DNA from: Vicinamibacterales bacterium
GTDB taxonomy: Bacteria; Acidobacteriota; Vicinamibacteria; Vicinamibacterales; UBA8438
Direction: 5' to 3'
Length of the DNA: 64,000 nucleotides
NCBI GenBank assembly: GCA_958296065.1
Contig: CATQHX010000052.1
Location: forward strand, 1-64,000
The notes under the pieces are model-generated. The model was not told the DNA's origin. It ran no database searches and was given only the letters and a program-made list of their open reading frames with translations. Shown piece after piece: positions 8,624-17,424 of this stretch (the stretch's first letter is position 1; every line of letters starts with the position of its first letter). The position numbers and the translations under genes are program-made.

Positions 8624-9604
8624 ATGGCTCGATCTATCGCCTCGTTCACCCTGGCCGCGGTCGTGCTCGCCCTGGCCGGCGGCGCCCCGGCGCCCGTCCA
8701 CGCCCAGAACGGCGACGGTTGGGACCCGCCCCGCCTCGCCAACGGACAGCCCGATCTGAACGGCACCTGGAACAACGTCGGCTCGGCCCACATTCCGCTC
8801 GAGCTGCCGGAGGCGCTTGCGAACGCGGACGTCTCCCAGGAGGAGATCGACGCCCTGGTGCAGGAGCGGTCGGATGCGCGCAAGGCGGTCACCTGGCAGG
8901 GGCACGAGAACAGCCGCGGCGTGGGCGCCTACGCCAACTACTGGTTCGACTGGTTCTGGAAGGAGCCGTCCGGGGTCGACGCGCCCGCGCTGCTGATCGA
9001 GCCGGCGAGCGGCAGGATGCCGGCCATGACGCCCAAGGCCGCCGAGAGCGTCGCCTGGCACCGCGAGCACCTGCACGATTCGTACTCGACGATGGAATCG
9101 GGCGACCGCTGCGTCTCGCGCGGCACCTACGGCATCATGATGCCGACGGCGTACAACAACGGGAAACTGTTCTTCCACACGCCGAACCACGTCGTCATCC
9201 TGAGCGAGATGATCCACAACTCGCGCATCATCCCGATCGGCGCCGGCGCGCACGTCGACGACGGAATCGCACTGTGGAACGGCGACCCGCGGGCGCACTG
9301 GGACGGCGACACGCTGGTCGTCGAGTCGCGCAACTTCAAGCCGGTCGCCAATCAGCGCGGCCCCGGCTCGCGCGCGCCCCAGACCGAGGCGCGCCACGTC
9401 GTCGAGCGGTTCACCCTGCTCGACGCCGACACGCTGCGCTACGAGCTGCGGGTGGACGACCCGGAGACCTACACGGCCCCCTGGACGGTCGCCTTCAACT
9501 ACAAGCGCGACAACGAGTACCTGCAGTACGAGTACGCCTGCCACGAGGGGAACTACGCGGTCCCCAACTCGCTGAGCGGCGAACGGGCGCAGGAGAAGAA
9601 GTAG
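8624..9604 (+). CDS. ACHEGNY-family secreted protein, copy 3 (HEN subtype)
   Basis: 326 residues with a signal peptide ending VHAQ at about 28. Family blocks: NGQPDLNGTWNN, PALLIEPASGRMP, TPNHVVILSEM, SRIIPIGAGAH, AHWDGDTLVVESRNF, HVVERFTLLD, YEYACHEGNY. It shares with copy 5 (12693-13700) a distinctive middle segment, WQGHENSRG plus a Tyr/Trp-rich YANYWFDWFWK stretch, so these two form a subtype. Cysteines at 163 and 306. Followed by the NHL gene 59 bases downstream, probably one transcript. Confidence 0.85.
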   Translation: MARSIASFTLAAVVLALAGGAPAPVHAQNGDGWDPPRLANGQPDLNGTWNNVGSAHIPLELPEALANADVSQEEIDALVQERSDARKAVTWQGHENSRGVGAYANYWFDWFWKEPSGVDAPALLIEPASGRMPAMTPKAAESVAWHREHLHDSYSTMESGDRCVSRGTYGIMMPTAYNNGKLFFHTPNHVVILSEMIHNSRIIPIGAGAHVDDGIALWNGDPRAHWDGDTLVVESRNFKPVANQRGPGSRAPQTEARHVVERFTLLDADTLRYELRVDDPETYTAPWTVAFNYKRDNEYLQYEYACHEGNYAVPNSLSGERAQEKK

Positions 9605-9663
9605 CGGCCGGAATCGGGCAGAAACCGGAATCGGGTTCAGTGTTATCACGTGGAGTGCAGATC

Positions 9664-10713
9664 ATGAGAAGCAATCGCCTTGGAATCGCTTTCGCCGTGG
9701 CCCTCGGAATCGCGCTGGGCGGGGCCGCGGACGCGGCCGGCCAGAGTTATCCCAACCCGTACCGCCTCGTGGACGACTGGGCGAAGTTCACCGACGGCCG
9801 CATCGTCGGCGCGGTCGGGGACACGACCGTGGACAACGACGGCAAGCACATCTGGGCGGTGCTGCGCTGCGACGCGGGGCCGGAGCTCTTCGGGTGGGAG
9901 TGCCTGGACTCGGATCTCGATTCCATCATCAAGTTCGCGCCCGACGGCACGGCGGTCGAGAGCTTCGGCGGCGGCATGTTCATCTGGCCGCACGGCATCG
10001 ACGTCGATCCGGACGGCAACGTCTGGGTGACCGACGCGGTGAGCGAAGCGCGCACGCCGGAGGGCGGCAACCGCGGTCACCAGGTGGTCAAGTTCAGCCC
10101 GACCGGCGAGGTCCTGATGGTGCTCGGCACGCCGGGCGAGGCGGGCGGCGGCGAGACCCACTTCAATGCGCCGGCGGACGTCGTCGTGGCGGACGACGGC
10201 AGCATCTTCGTCGCCGACGGCCACGCCAACGAGACCAACAACCGCGTGGTGAAGTTCGACGCCGAAGGCAACTACCTGATGGAGTGGGGCCAGACCGGCT
10301 ACGCGCCGGGCGAGTTCCGCACCCTGCACGCCATCTCCATCGACAACGACGGGCGGGTCTTCGTCGCCGACCGCTCGAACAACCGGGTGCAGATCTTCGA
10401 TCAGGAGGGCAACTTCCTCGCGCAGTGGACGCAGTTCGGCCGTCCGAGCGGCATCACCTTCGACCCCCACGGCCGCATCTACGTCGCCGATTCGGAGTCG
10501 GACGACGTGCAGAACCCGGGCTGGGAGCTGGGCATCCGCATCGGCGACGCGAAGAGCGGCTGGGTGACCGAGTTCATCCCGTTCGTCTGGGGCGACCCGC
10601 GCGAGGTCGCCGGCAACGGGGCCGAGTTCGTCTCGGTAGACGCCGCGGGCAACATCTACGGCGGCGAGCCGCGGCCGCGGACTCTGCAGAAGTACGTGCG
10701 GGTGAAGCCGTAA
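9664..10713 (+). CDS. Secreted NHL-repeat beta-propeller
   Basis: 349 residues; signal peptide with cleavage after AAG at about 25. Repeated NHL-type units are seen (GIDVDPDGNVWVTDA, NRVVKFDAEGNYLMEWG, ISIDNDGRVFVADRSNNRVQIFDQEG, GITFDPHGRIYVADSE), which predict a six-bladed propeller. Such propellers act as binding scaffolds or as peptidyl-glycine alpha-amidating-lyase-like enzymes; no catalytic set can be fixed here. Start chosen at ATG 9664, where the signal peptide begins; the open frame continues far upstream as a shadow of copy 3. Confidence 0.82.
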   Translation: MRSNRLGIAFAVALGIALGGAADAAGQSYPNPYRLVDDWAKFTDGRIVGAVGDTTVDNDGKHIWAVLRCDAGPELFGWECLDSDLDSIIKFAPDGTAVESFGGGMFIWPHGIDVDPDGNVWVTDAVSEARTPEGGNRGHQVVKFSPTGEVLMVLGTPGEAGGGETHFNAPADVVVADDGSIFVADGHANETNNRVVKFDAEGNYLMEWGQTGYAPGEFRTLHAISIDNDGRVFVADRSNNRVQIFDQEGNFLAQWTQFGRPSGITFDPHGRIYVADSESDDVQNPGWELGIRIGDAKSGWVTEFIPFVWGDPREVAGNGAEFVSVDAAGNIYGGEPRPRTLQKYVRVKP

Positions 10714-10764
10714 CCGGAACCGATTCCGTCCAAATACCTGGACGAATCGAAGGGAGATCACGAC

Positions 10765-11322
10765 ATGCAACGCCTTCTACTGTTCGTTCTCGCCGCACTG
10801 CTGGCGGCCCCGGCCTTCTCCCTCGCCCAGTCCTCGGACGAGGAGCTGATTGACAGGGCCACCATGGCCGCTCCGCAGCGCGTCCGCGGCGGCGCCGGCG
10901 TCGTCCGCTGGGACGCCAACAACAACCGGATCGTGGTGAAGGAGAGCGAGAACGGCCTGGTCTGCTGGGACCGCTCGGACGTGCCGGGCACGGCGCCCTT
11001 CGCCGTCCAGTGCTCCGCCGAGGCCAACCTGCCCCGCTTCGAGCAGAACCGCATGTTCTCCTATCAGGCGGCCGACGCCGACGAGCGCCGGGCGTTGATG
11101 GCCGCGTCGGAAGAGGACGGCACGCGCGTCCTCGCGGCGTTCGGGTCGGTCTGGTACTCGATGAACGGCCCAGACCAGGAGAACGCCAATCGCCACACGA
11201 CGATTGCCGTCCCCAATGCGACGGCCGAGACGGTCGGCCTGCCCGACTCGCGGCGCTCGGACGGGCTCTGGCTGATGCAGGCTGGGACGTCGAGCGCGCA
11301 CCTGATGGTGCCCGGGCTGTAG
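10765..11322 (+). CDS. Secreted protein of unknown function
   Basis: 185 residues. Clear signal peptide (MQRLLLFVLAALLAAPAFSLA). The mature part has two cysteines (VCWDRSD and VQCSAE) about 17 residues apart, probably disulfide-bonded, and a C-terminal segment ending HLMVPGL. AAGGGAG precedes the ATG. Same direction as and 51 bases after the NHL gene, and followed by a strong terminator, so it is likely the last gene of that transcript. No family recognised. Confidence 0.7.
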   Translation: MQRLLLFVLAALLAAPAFSLAQSSDEELIDRATMAAPQRVRGGAGVVRWDANNNRIVVKESENGLVCWDRSDVPGTAPFAVQCSAEANLPRFEQNRMFSYQAADADERRALMAASEEDGTRVLAAFGSVWYSMNGPDQENANRHTTIAVPNATAETVGLPDSRRSDGLWLMQAGTSSAHLMVPGL

Positions 11323-11350
11323 TTCGCCCGGCTCCAGTCGCACGAAGCAG

Positions 11351-11390
11351 AACGGCCCGGCCTTCTCCTGCGAGGGCCGGGCCGTTTCTT
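11351..11390. terminator. Bidirectional intrinsic terminator
   Basis: Stem AACGGCCCGGCC (11351-11362) pairs with GGCCGGGCCGTT (11375-11386), loop 12 bases, followed by TCTT. An outer CGAAG/CTTCG extends it. It lies between convergent genes ending at 11322 and 11524. Confidence 0.8.
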
Positions 11391-11523
11391 CGTGTACGCG
11401 GGATGGCGCCGGCCGACCGCTCTCAAACCGGCTTGCTTCCCGGTCCGTCATCCGCGGCCGACTGCCGCCGCTGCGCAGTCCGGCAGTCCGCTCCGGACGG
11501 CGCGATGCCTTCCTGCGTCCCCG

Positions 11524-12560
11524 CTACCGACCGCCGCCGGCTTCCGCCGCTTCCTGCAGGCGGGCGCCGCGCAGCGTGTTCTCGATGGCGTAGTTCCCCT
11601 CGTGGCAGGCGAACTCGTAGATCCGGCCCGTGCCGGGCGCCGGCCGCATGAAGATCCGGGCCGTCCACGGGCGGGTCCACGTGGTCGGATCGTCCATCGT
11701 GAACTCGTACTGCAGCAGATCCTCGGCGACACGAGTGAACCGCTCGACGAGGCGGAGGTTGCTCGACGCGCCGCTGAAGTTCGCGTCGCGCTTGAAGTTG
11801 GTGGTCTCGACGACCAGGCTGTCACCGTCCCAGCGGCCGCGGGAATCCCCGAGGTCCTTGCGGATTCCGGCCGGCAGATGCGGGCGCCCGTCGGTCGGGA
11901 TGACGCGCGCATCGTGCATCATCTCCATCAGGATGGCGACCGAATCGGCCGACTGCACGATCTGGAAATTGCTGTTGTAGCCCCGGCCTGTCATCGGCAC
12001 CCGGCCGCCCGAACAGCGAAGCCCGGCGCCGAGGTCTTCCGGCCCCCTCGGAAAACGCGGACGTTCGACGGCAGCGCGCGCCTCCGCACGCCGCTTGCCT
12101 TCGTCCGTCATCTCCGGAAGCCGGCCGTCCGGCGGGTCCTCGATGAGCGACGTGCGGTTGTCGAACCAGCGATCGATGAGCCAGAACTGGTTGTAGTTGC
12201 CGGTCCCTTGCGGGTTCTCCTCGGTGACGCCGTCGCCCGACTGGTAGTCGGTCCGGTCGGCGAGCGCGGCGCGGAACACGCTCTCGCCGAAGGCCGCATC
12301 GGTCTCGCCGTTGAAGAGCTCGGCAGCGCGTCTGGCTAGCGTCGCCACCTCTTCGTCGGTCAGGAACGGCGTGTCAGCCAGCTCTTCCGGCCGCTCAGCG
12401 GCGTCGCCGAGTCGCTCGCCCAGACGCCCTGCAGATCCGGATGGCCGTCCGCCGTGCGCGGCACGCTCCAGCCGTCGTCGGATGACTGGGCCGCCGCCGG
12501 CGACGCCAGGGCCAGCAGGCAGGCCCCGGACAAGAGAAGCCGGAAGTACCGATTCGTCAT
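11524..12560 (-). pseudogene. ACHEGNY-family secreted protein, copy 4, frameshifted
   Basis: The N-terminal part (start ATG 12560, GAGGT upstream; signal peptide MTNRYFRLLLSGACLLALAS) runs in one frame through GHPDLQGVWASDSATPL. The rest, from RPEELADTPFLTDEEV to FACHEGNYAIENTLRGAR, is in another. Alignment with siblings shows a single missing C (plus strand) near 12395, in what should read CTG GAG CGG on the coding strand. The 1037-base span is one short of a multiple of three. Both halves keep all family motifs, so either the lesion is very recent or it is a sequencing error. Confidence 0.75.
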
Positions 12561-12692
12561 CACATACCTCACTTCTGCCGCTCCATCGCGGCAATGGGAT
12601 CCGCACCGTACAGACCCGACCCCACCCCCGAGCAAGTTTCGCAGGCACCGTGCGGAGTGCCAGAAGGCTCCTGGTGACAGTTCACCACCGCA

Positions 12693-13700
12693 TCACTGCT
12701 GCGAATCCGCTTCTTCCTTCCGGGCTCCGCCCAGGGCATTGGGCACGGAGTAGTTGCCTTCGTGGCACGCGTACTCGAACTGCACGTAGCCGTCGTCGCG
12801 GTCGTAGGGGAACGCCGCGGTCCACTCGCCGGTGTAGGTCTCCGGGTCGTCCATCGTGACCGAGTAGAGCAGCAGGTCCGGCCCGGCGAACGTGAGCCGC
12901 TCGACGATGCGCTGCGCCTCGGACTGCCGCGAGCGGGTGCCGGCGCTCGGGCCGCGCATGTTGCGGACGGCGCGGAAGTTGGTCGACTCGATCACCAGGG
13001 TGTTCCCTTCCCAGCGGCCGCGCGGGTCGCCTTCCCACTGCCGGATGCCCTCGTCGACGTGCGGAGCGCCGTCGATCGGGATGATGCGCGCGTTGTGGAT
13101 CATCTCGCTGTGGAAAACGACGTAGCCGGGCGGCTGCAGGATGAGGGTGCCGTTGTTGTACTCGGTCGGCATCATCATGCCGAGCACGCCGCGCGAGATG
13201 CAGCGGTCGCCGGTCTCCATGTTGGCGTAGGAGTCGTGCAGCTGCGCCATGTTCAGCGCGATGCGCTCGCGCGCGTCGGCGGTGCGCTCGGGAATGCGGC
13301 CGGTCGCCGGCTCGACGATGATCGACGGCTGCCCGATGTCGGTCGGATTGTCGAAGTACCAGTCGAACCAGTAGAGCCCGTAGCCGCCGACGCCGCCGCG
13401 GTTGTTCTCGTGGCCCCGCCACTCCGAGCGTTCGATGCGCCCGCTGCCGCGCGCCTCGGCTTGCTGCCGCAGCTCCTCCGTCGTGATGTCCTCCCGCCCG
13501 GCCAGCGTTTCCGGCCGCTCGAGGGGCGTGAATATCGCTCGCGTGTTGTTCCACATCCCCTGGATGTTCGGCTGGCCGTCGGCGAGACGCTCGGCCTGCC
13601 AGTCCTCGGGCTGCTGCGCGCCCGCGGACGGCGCGATGACCACCATCGCGACCGCCGCCAGCAGGCCCGCCGCCACACGTACGGGCGAACGCTTGATCAC
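12693..13700 (-). CDS. ACHEGNY-family secreted protein, copy 5 (HEN subtype)
   Basis: 335 residues from a GTG start with AAGGAGAG upstream. Signal peptide at about 1-28 (SAGAQ). Motifs: DGQPNIQGMWNN, TPLERPETL, WRGHENNRG and GLYWFDWYFDN (shared with copy 3), PSIIVEPATGRIP, HSEMIHNARIIPIDGAPH, GRWEGNTLVIES, RIVERLTF, FEYACHEGNYSVPNALGG. The two conserved cysteines are present (DRCIS and ACHEG). Function unknown. Convergent end with no terminator obvious; the next gene on the same strand is 132 bases downstream. Confidence 0.85.
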   Translation of the reverse strand: MIKRSPVRVAAGLLAAVAMVVIAPSAGAQQPEDWQAERLADGQPNIQGMWNNTRAIFTPLERPETLAGREDITTEELRQQAEARGSGRIERSEWRGHENNRGGVGGYGLYWFDWYFDNPTDIGQPSIIVEPATGRIPERTADARERIALNMAQLHDSYANMETGDRCISRGVLGMMMPTEYNNGTLILQPPGYVVFHSEMIHNARIIPIDGAPHVDEGIRQWEGDPRGRWEGNTLVIESTNFRAVRNMRGPSAGTRSRQSEAQRIVERLTFAGPDLLLYSVTMDDPETYTGEWTAAFPYDRDDGYVQFEYACHEGNYSVPNALGGARKEEADSQQ

Positions 13701-13807
13701 GTGTCTCTCCTTCCGCGAAAGAACCGAAAAATGAAGCGGCCACCCGAAGCGGCGCGACCGAATCGCACCGCCGCGGATGGCCCCAAAAACGCTCTCGAAT
13801 CCGACCG

Positions 13808-14686
13808 TCAGTCGACGGTGACCGTCACCAGGATCGGGGTCACCTTGATCGTGTCGTCGGCGTGACCGCGGAGCACATGGGTCCCGCGCTCGGAGAAAGT
13901 GACGGTCGTCACCGCCTCGCCGCCGCGTCCGCCTTCGATGTGCGTGACCATCGGATCGAACGTGACCCTGCCCGGCCCGCGGTAATGGGTCCAGGTGACG
14001 GCCAGCCCGGTCTCACCGGCCTCGAACGCGTTGACGACGTCCTGGTTGATCGGGTGCGGCCGCGACCGGCGCAACTCGAGCGCCGCGATCCGTTCCGGGG
14101 TCGTCGGCTTCTCGCGCGGCCCCGGGATCCCGTCGTCGCTGACGCGCGCGGTCAGGGTCAGGGTGTCCGGCAGCGTGACCGTCAGATCCGTACCCGGCTC
14201 GACCTCGATGTACGGGAACCGGTTGTCGGCCGGCCAGCCATTGGCCCCCATGCCCCGGTTGGCCTTGATGACCCCGTCATCGATCTCCCACGCGGGCCAC
14301 AGCGACGCAACCGCCCGGTCGGTCCGGCCGTTGGAGGTCACCGTCCAGACCAGGTCCTTCTCGCCCCAGTCCGCCGGCACCTGCACCCGGAAGACGAACT
14401 GCTGGCGCCGCACGTAGAACCGGGTGGGCTGGCCGCGGTCGGCCGGCCCGGGCTCGAAGAAGTTGTCCGCGCCGACCGGCGCGTGCGGCATCTCCCGGTA
14501 GTTGCGGTTCATGTACCCGAAGACCATGTTGAAGGTCCCGTCCGGGTTCCGCTCCCACCCCTCGAAGACCGGCGCGACGTTCTGGCCCCTGTCGAACTTG
14601 AGCTGCGCCTCCGCGTCGCTCGCCACGACACATGCCAACCCGACCGCGCCGCACAGCAGCACGAAACGCAAACCACCCCTGAACAT
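13808..14686 (-). CDS. Secreted protein adjoining the copper monooxygenase
   Basis: 292 residues. Signal peptide ending DAEAQ at about 28. The body is beta-rich with no cysteine pair. The C-terminal part (GRVTFDPMVTHIEGG, VTFSERGTHVLRGHADD, VTVTVD) looks like an Ig-like or cadherin-like fold. Begins 14 bases after the stop of the copper monooxygenase fusion gene, so the two are almost certainly cotranscribed and may work together outside the cytoplasm. No precise family recognised. Confidence 0.72.
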   Translation of the reverse strand: MFRGGLRFVLLCGAVGLACVVASDAEAQLKFDRGQNVAPVFEGWERNPDGTFNMVFGYMNRNYREMPHAPVGADNFFEPGPADRGQPTRFYVRRQQFVFRVQVPADWGEKDLVWTVTSNGRTDRAVASLWPAWEIDDGVIKANRGMGANGWPADNRFPYIEVEPGTDLTVTLPDTLTLTARVSDDGIPGPREKPTTPERIAALELRRSRPHPINQDVVNAFEAGETGLAVTWTHYRGPGRVTFDPMVTHIEGGRGGEAVTTVTFSERGTHVLRGHADDTIKVTPILVTVTVD

Positions 14687-14700
14687 GATGACGAACTCCG

Positions 14701-15993
14701 TCAGTTGTCGTTGTTGTTGGCCATCGCCTCCCGCTCGGCCAGCGCGGCGGCGAAATCGTCGTCGTCGAGCTCGTAGTAGCTCGTCCAGGTGAAGCTCATG
14801 TCGTCGCTCGAGCGCTGGCCGAAACCGGCCCAGTTACGCGGATCCGGATTCCAGCGGTTGGCCTCCGAGTTGTCGTGCCACGTGATGGTGTGCATCATCG
14901 TGCCGGCCGGCAGCAGCGGCTGCACGTCGTCCGCGTAGTTGTAGACGATGTGCCACCCGAAGTCCCACGTAGCACAACTCAACATCTCGGTCTGCCCATC
15001 CGGGTAGATGGCCTCGATGCACTGCCGCTTGCCGCGGTTGTGCAGGTGCGGCTGGAAGCCGGTCAGGCGGACGTTGTTGTCGAACTTGTGGTAGCTGTCG
15101 TGGCGGACGTTGTCCTCGCCCGGCGGGATGTCGAGGTCGTAGTTCTGCGCCAGCGCCCGCGAGAAGAGCTCGTGCTTCGGCGTCTCGCCCTCCGGGTAGA
15201 AGGTCAGGCCGACGCTGGTCCGGTCGGTCCGATCCTCACCGATGGACGCGTAGTGCATGTTGAAGCGGATGACCGTGCCGGCCTTCACCAGACGGCCGGT
15301 TCCGGGCGGGAAGATGTCGCCGTTCTTGCCCTGGGCATACTCGTTCAGAAAGTCGCCCTCATCGTCATCCGGCGTCGCCTGCACGCGGGTGACGGCATGG
15401 TGCACCACCGGGAAGCCCTCGGACGACGGCTTCGTCTCGACCGCGCTGATCCACACGTCCTCGGTCAGGCCCGAGTCCGCGTAGAAGTCCCCCCACCAGT
15501 TGGCGCCCTCGGCCGGTACGACGAAGGGCTCGGGAATCGGCACGATCCAGTCGGGCTCGCCGATGTGCCACTGGTCGCGGTCCGCGAACTCGCGCTCCAG
15601 CGGCGCGTCGGCCGGGTTGCCGCGCGGAGCGCCGGCGTCGACCCAGGCGGCGACCATGGCGATCTGCTCGTCGTTCAGCGAACGGTCGTACTTGAAGCCC
15701 TGCACGCCGATGTTCTTGTCGATGTACCACGGCGGCATCGTGCGGGTGACCACCTTCTCGCGGATGGCGCGCGCCCAGGGGCGCGTCTCCTCATAGGTCA
15801 TCAGCGACATCGGCGCGATGGCGCCCTCGCGGTGGCACGTCTGGCAGGAATCCTGAAGGATCGGAAGCACGTCCTTCGTGAACGTGACGTCCGATTGCGC
15901 GATCGCCGCACCCGGCGCGGCCAACAGGGCCGCCACCGCGAGAACGACGACGCCGAGGGAGCCGAACAGCCGGGTTCCGACGCTGGATGTCAT
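14701..15993 (-). CDS. Cytochrome c / PHM-like copper monooxygenase fusion
   Basis: 430 residues. Signal peptide 1-33. Haem-binding CQTCH at 50-54 with a short cytochrome c domain (to about 125, including MPPWY as likely axial-ligand region). A type II ascorbate-dependent-monooxygenase-like domain follows. Candidate copper ligands match the PHM/DBM pattern: H198-H199 (VVHHAV) and H247 (NMHY) for one copper, H316 and H318 (PHLH) plus M366 or M367 (GTMMH) for the other. The reaction would be O2-dependent hydroxylation, with the haem possibly supplying electrons in place of ascorbate (inference). AGGAGGGAAG precedes the ATG. Confidence 0.82.
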   Translation of the reverse strand: MTSSVGTRLFGSLGVVVLAVAALLAAPGAAIAQSDVTFTKDVLPILQDSCQTCHREGAIAPMSLMTYEETRPWARAIREKVVTRTMPPWYIDKNIGVQGFKYDRSLNDEQIAMVAAWVDAGAPRGNPADAPLEREFADRDQWHIGEPDWIVPIPEPFVVPAEGANWWGDFYADSGLTEDVWISAVETKPSSEGFPVVHHAVTRVQATPDDDEGDFLNEYAQGKNGDIFPPGTGRLVKAGTVIRFNMHYASIGEDRTDRTSVGLTFYPEGETPKHELFSRALAQNYDLDIPPGEDNVRHDSYHKFDNNVRLTGFQPHLHNRGKRQCIEAIYPDGQTEMLSCATWDFGWHIVYNYADDVQPLLPAGTMMHTITWHDNSEANRWNPDPRNWAGFGQRSSDDMSFTWTSYYELDDDDFAAALAEREAMANNNDN

Positions 15994-16178
15994 TGGAATC
16001 TTCCCTCCTGTACTGACTGCAAACTTTGCGCCTGTGACGCGCCGTTGTCAATGGGCAAACGCCGACCGGAGCGCCCCGAACGCCTGGGACCGCGTCGATC
16101 CACGAAAACCGTCTCGACCAGCGTCGGGCACATGGCAACGGTGCCGACCGGGTCGATCCTGCCTGACCGCGTCGACCT

Positions 16179-17171
16179 CTACCGCACTGCCTCCGCGGCG
16201 GCCGCCGCCTCCTCGGCGCGCGCCCCGGCCAGGATCACTTCCATCGCGTAGTTGCCCTCGTGGCAGGCGTACTCGTAGAGCGGCTCCGGGTTCCACTGCA
16301 TCGGCACCTCGTACTTCCAGGGCCGGGTCCAGGTGGCCGGATCGTCGATCTCCGCCTCGTACATCAGGACCTGCGGCGAGACGCGGGTGAAGCGCTCGGT
16401 CAGGTGCAGGTCGGCGCTCGCACCGCCCCGCATGAAGCTGGTCTCGCGGATGAAGCCGATGGTCTCGACCACCAGCGTGTCGCCGTCCCAGTAGCCGCGC
16501 GAATCGCCGGTCCACTGCCGCAGGCCGATGTGCGGCCGCCCGTCGAGGGGCACCACGCGGACGTTGTGGTTCATCTCGCTGAGAAGCACTACCGAGTCGG
16601 GCGTCTGGAAGATCTGGACGTTGTTGTTGTAGGCGCCGGGCGTCATCGGCGGGCCGGAGTTGAAGCCGGTGATGCAGCGCACCTGCAGGCCGTTCGGCCC
16701 GAGGTCGTCGACCCAGCCGCCCGGGGTGGGCTCGTGCGGCCCGGTGTTCTTCCGCGCCTCGGTCATCGCCGCCCGCCTGCGCTCGGCCGCGGGCGTCAGC
16801 GCCGGGATGCGGCCGTCGGGCGGGTCGATGACCAGCGACGTGCGCCGGGTCCCGATGACCGAGTCGCCGCGGTCGAACCAGAAGGTGTTGTAGTTGCCGA
16901 CGATGTCGTCCGGCTCCTGGTCGTCGCGGGCCGCGTTCTCGGCCGCCCGGATGTCCTCGATCTCGGCCGCCTCCTCGGCGGTCAGGAACTCCTTGTCGGC
17001 AAGCTCTTCCGGGCGCTCCATCGGCGTGATGGTGCGAAAGTCCCAGACCCCCTGCAGGTCGGGGTGTCCCCATTCCGTGCGCGGGACGTCTCCCTGCGCG
17101 GCGGCCGTGAGGGGCACGAGCGCGGCGAACGACAGAACCGCCAGAACGCAGACCAACTCTCGGCGTAGCAT
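16179..17171 (-). CDS. ACHEGNY-family secreted protein, copy 6
   Basis: 330 residues from ATG 17171 (GGGAGGAA upstream), the point where the signal peptide MLRRELVCVLAVLSFAAL begins. The open frame extends upstream without protein character. Motifs: TEWGHPDLQGVWDF, TPMERPEELADKEFLT, VGNYNTFWFDRG, RTSLVIDPPDGRIP, YNNNVQIFQTPD, RVVPLDGRPH, GYWDGDTLVVE, HLTERFTRV, YEYACHEGNYAME. Mature cysteines: RCITG and ACHEG only. Closest in motif wording to copies 8 and 13 (the xFxTGPPMxPxxYNNN subtype). Divergent from htpG. Confidence 0.85.
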   Translation of the reverse strand: MLRRELVCVLAVLSFAALVPLTAAAQGDVPRTEWGHPDLQGVWDFRTITPMERPEELADKEFLTAEEAAEIEDIRAAENAARDDQEPDDIVGNYNTFWFDRGDSVIGTRRTSLVIDPPDGRIPALTPAAERRRAAMTEARKNTGPHEPTPGGWVDDLGPNGLQVRCITGFNSGPPMTPGAYNNNVQIFQTPDSVVLLSEMNHNVRVVPLDGRPHIGLRQWTGDSRGYWDGDTLVVETIGFIRETSFMRGGASADLHLTERFTRVSPQVLMYEAEIDDPATWTRPWKYEVPMQWNPEPLYEYACHEGNYAMEVILAGARAEEAAAAAEAVR

Positions 17172-17424
17172 CTCGATTCCTCCCGCCCGACCGCTCGGAG
17201 CCTGGTCGCCGGCCCCGGATGCCGCGATTCCGTCCAGCCCGCGCCGCCCCGCGAGCGCCTGCCGGCCGCCCCGGCTTCCGGCAACGAATCCCACCGGCCG
17301 AGCCTCTGGCCGCGAGCATAGCATGGGGCCGGCCGCACCCCTCCGGCGATTCTCCGCGCCGTGGTAGATTATTCGGTTGGGCGCTGCCCGATCGGCGTTA
17401 CGACAGGAAGCAGGAGACAGAACC

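Noticed and set aside
8515-8892. N-terminal extension of ACHEGNY copy 2
   Set aside because: The extension reads as the antisense of copy 3. A strong ribosome site and signal peptide fix the start at 8514.
17172-17424. CIRCE-type heat-shock operator before htpG
   Set aside because: No TTAGCACTC-N9-GAGTGCTAA-like dyad is present; AT-rich bits near 17365 are not enough to call a promoter.
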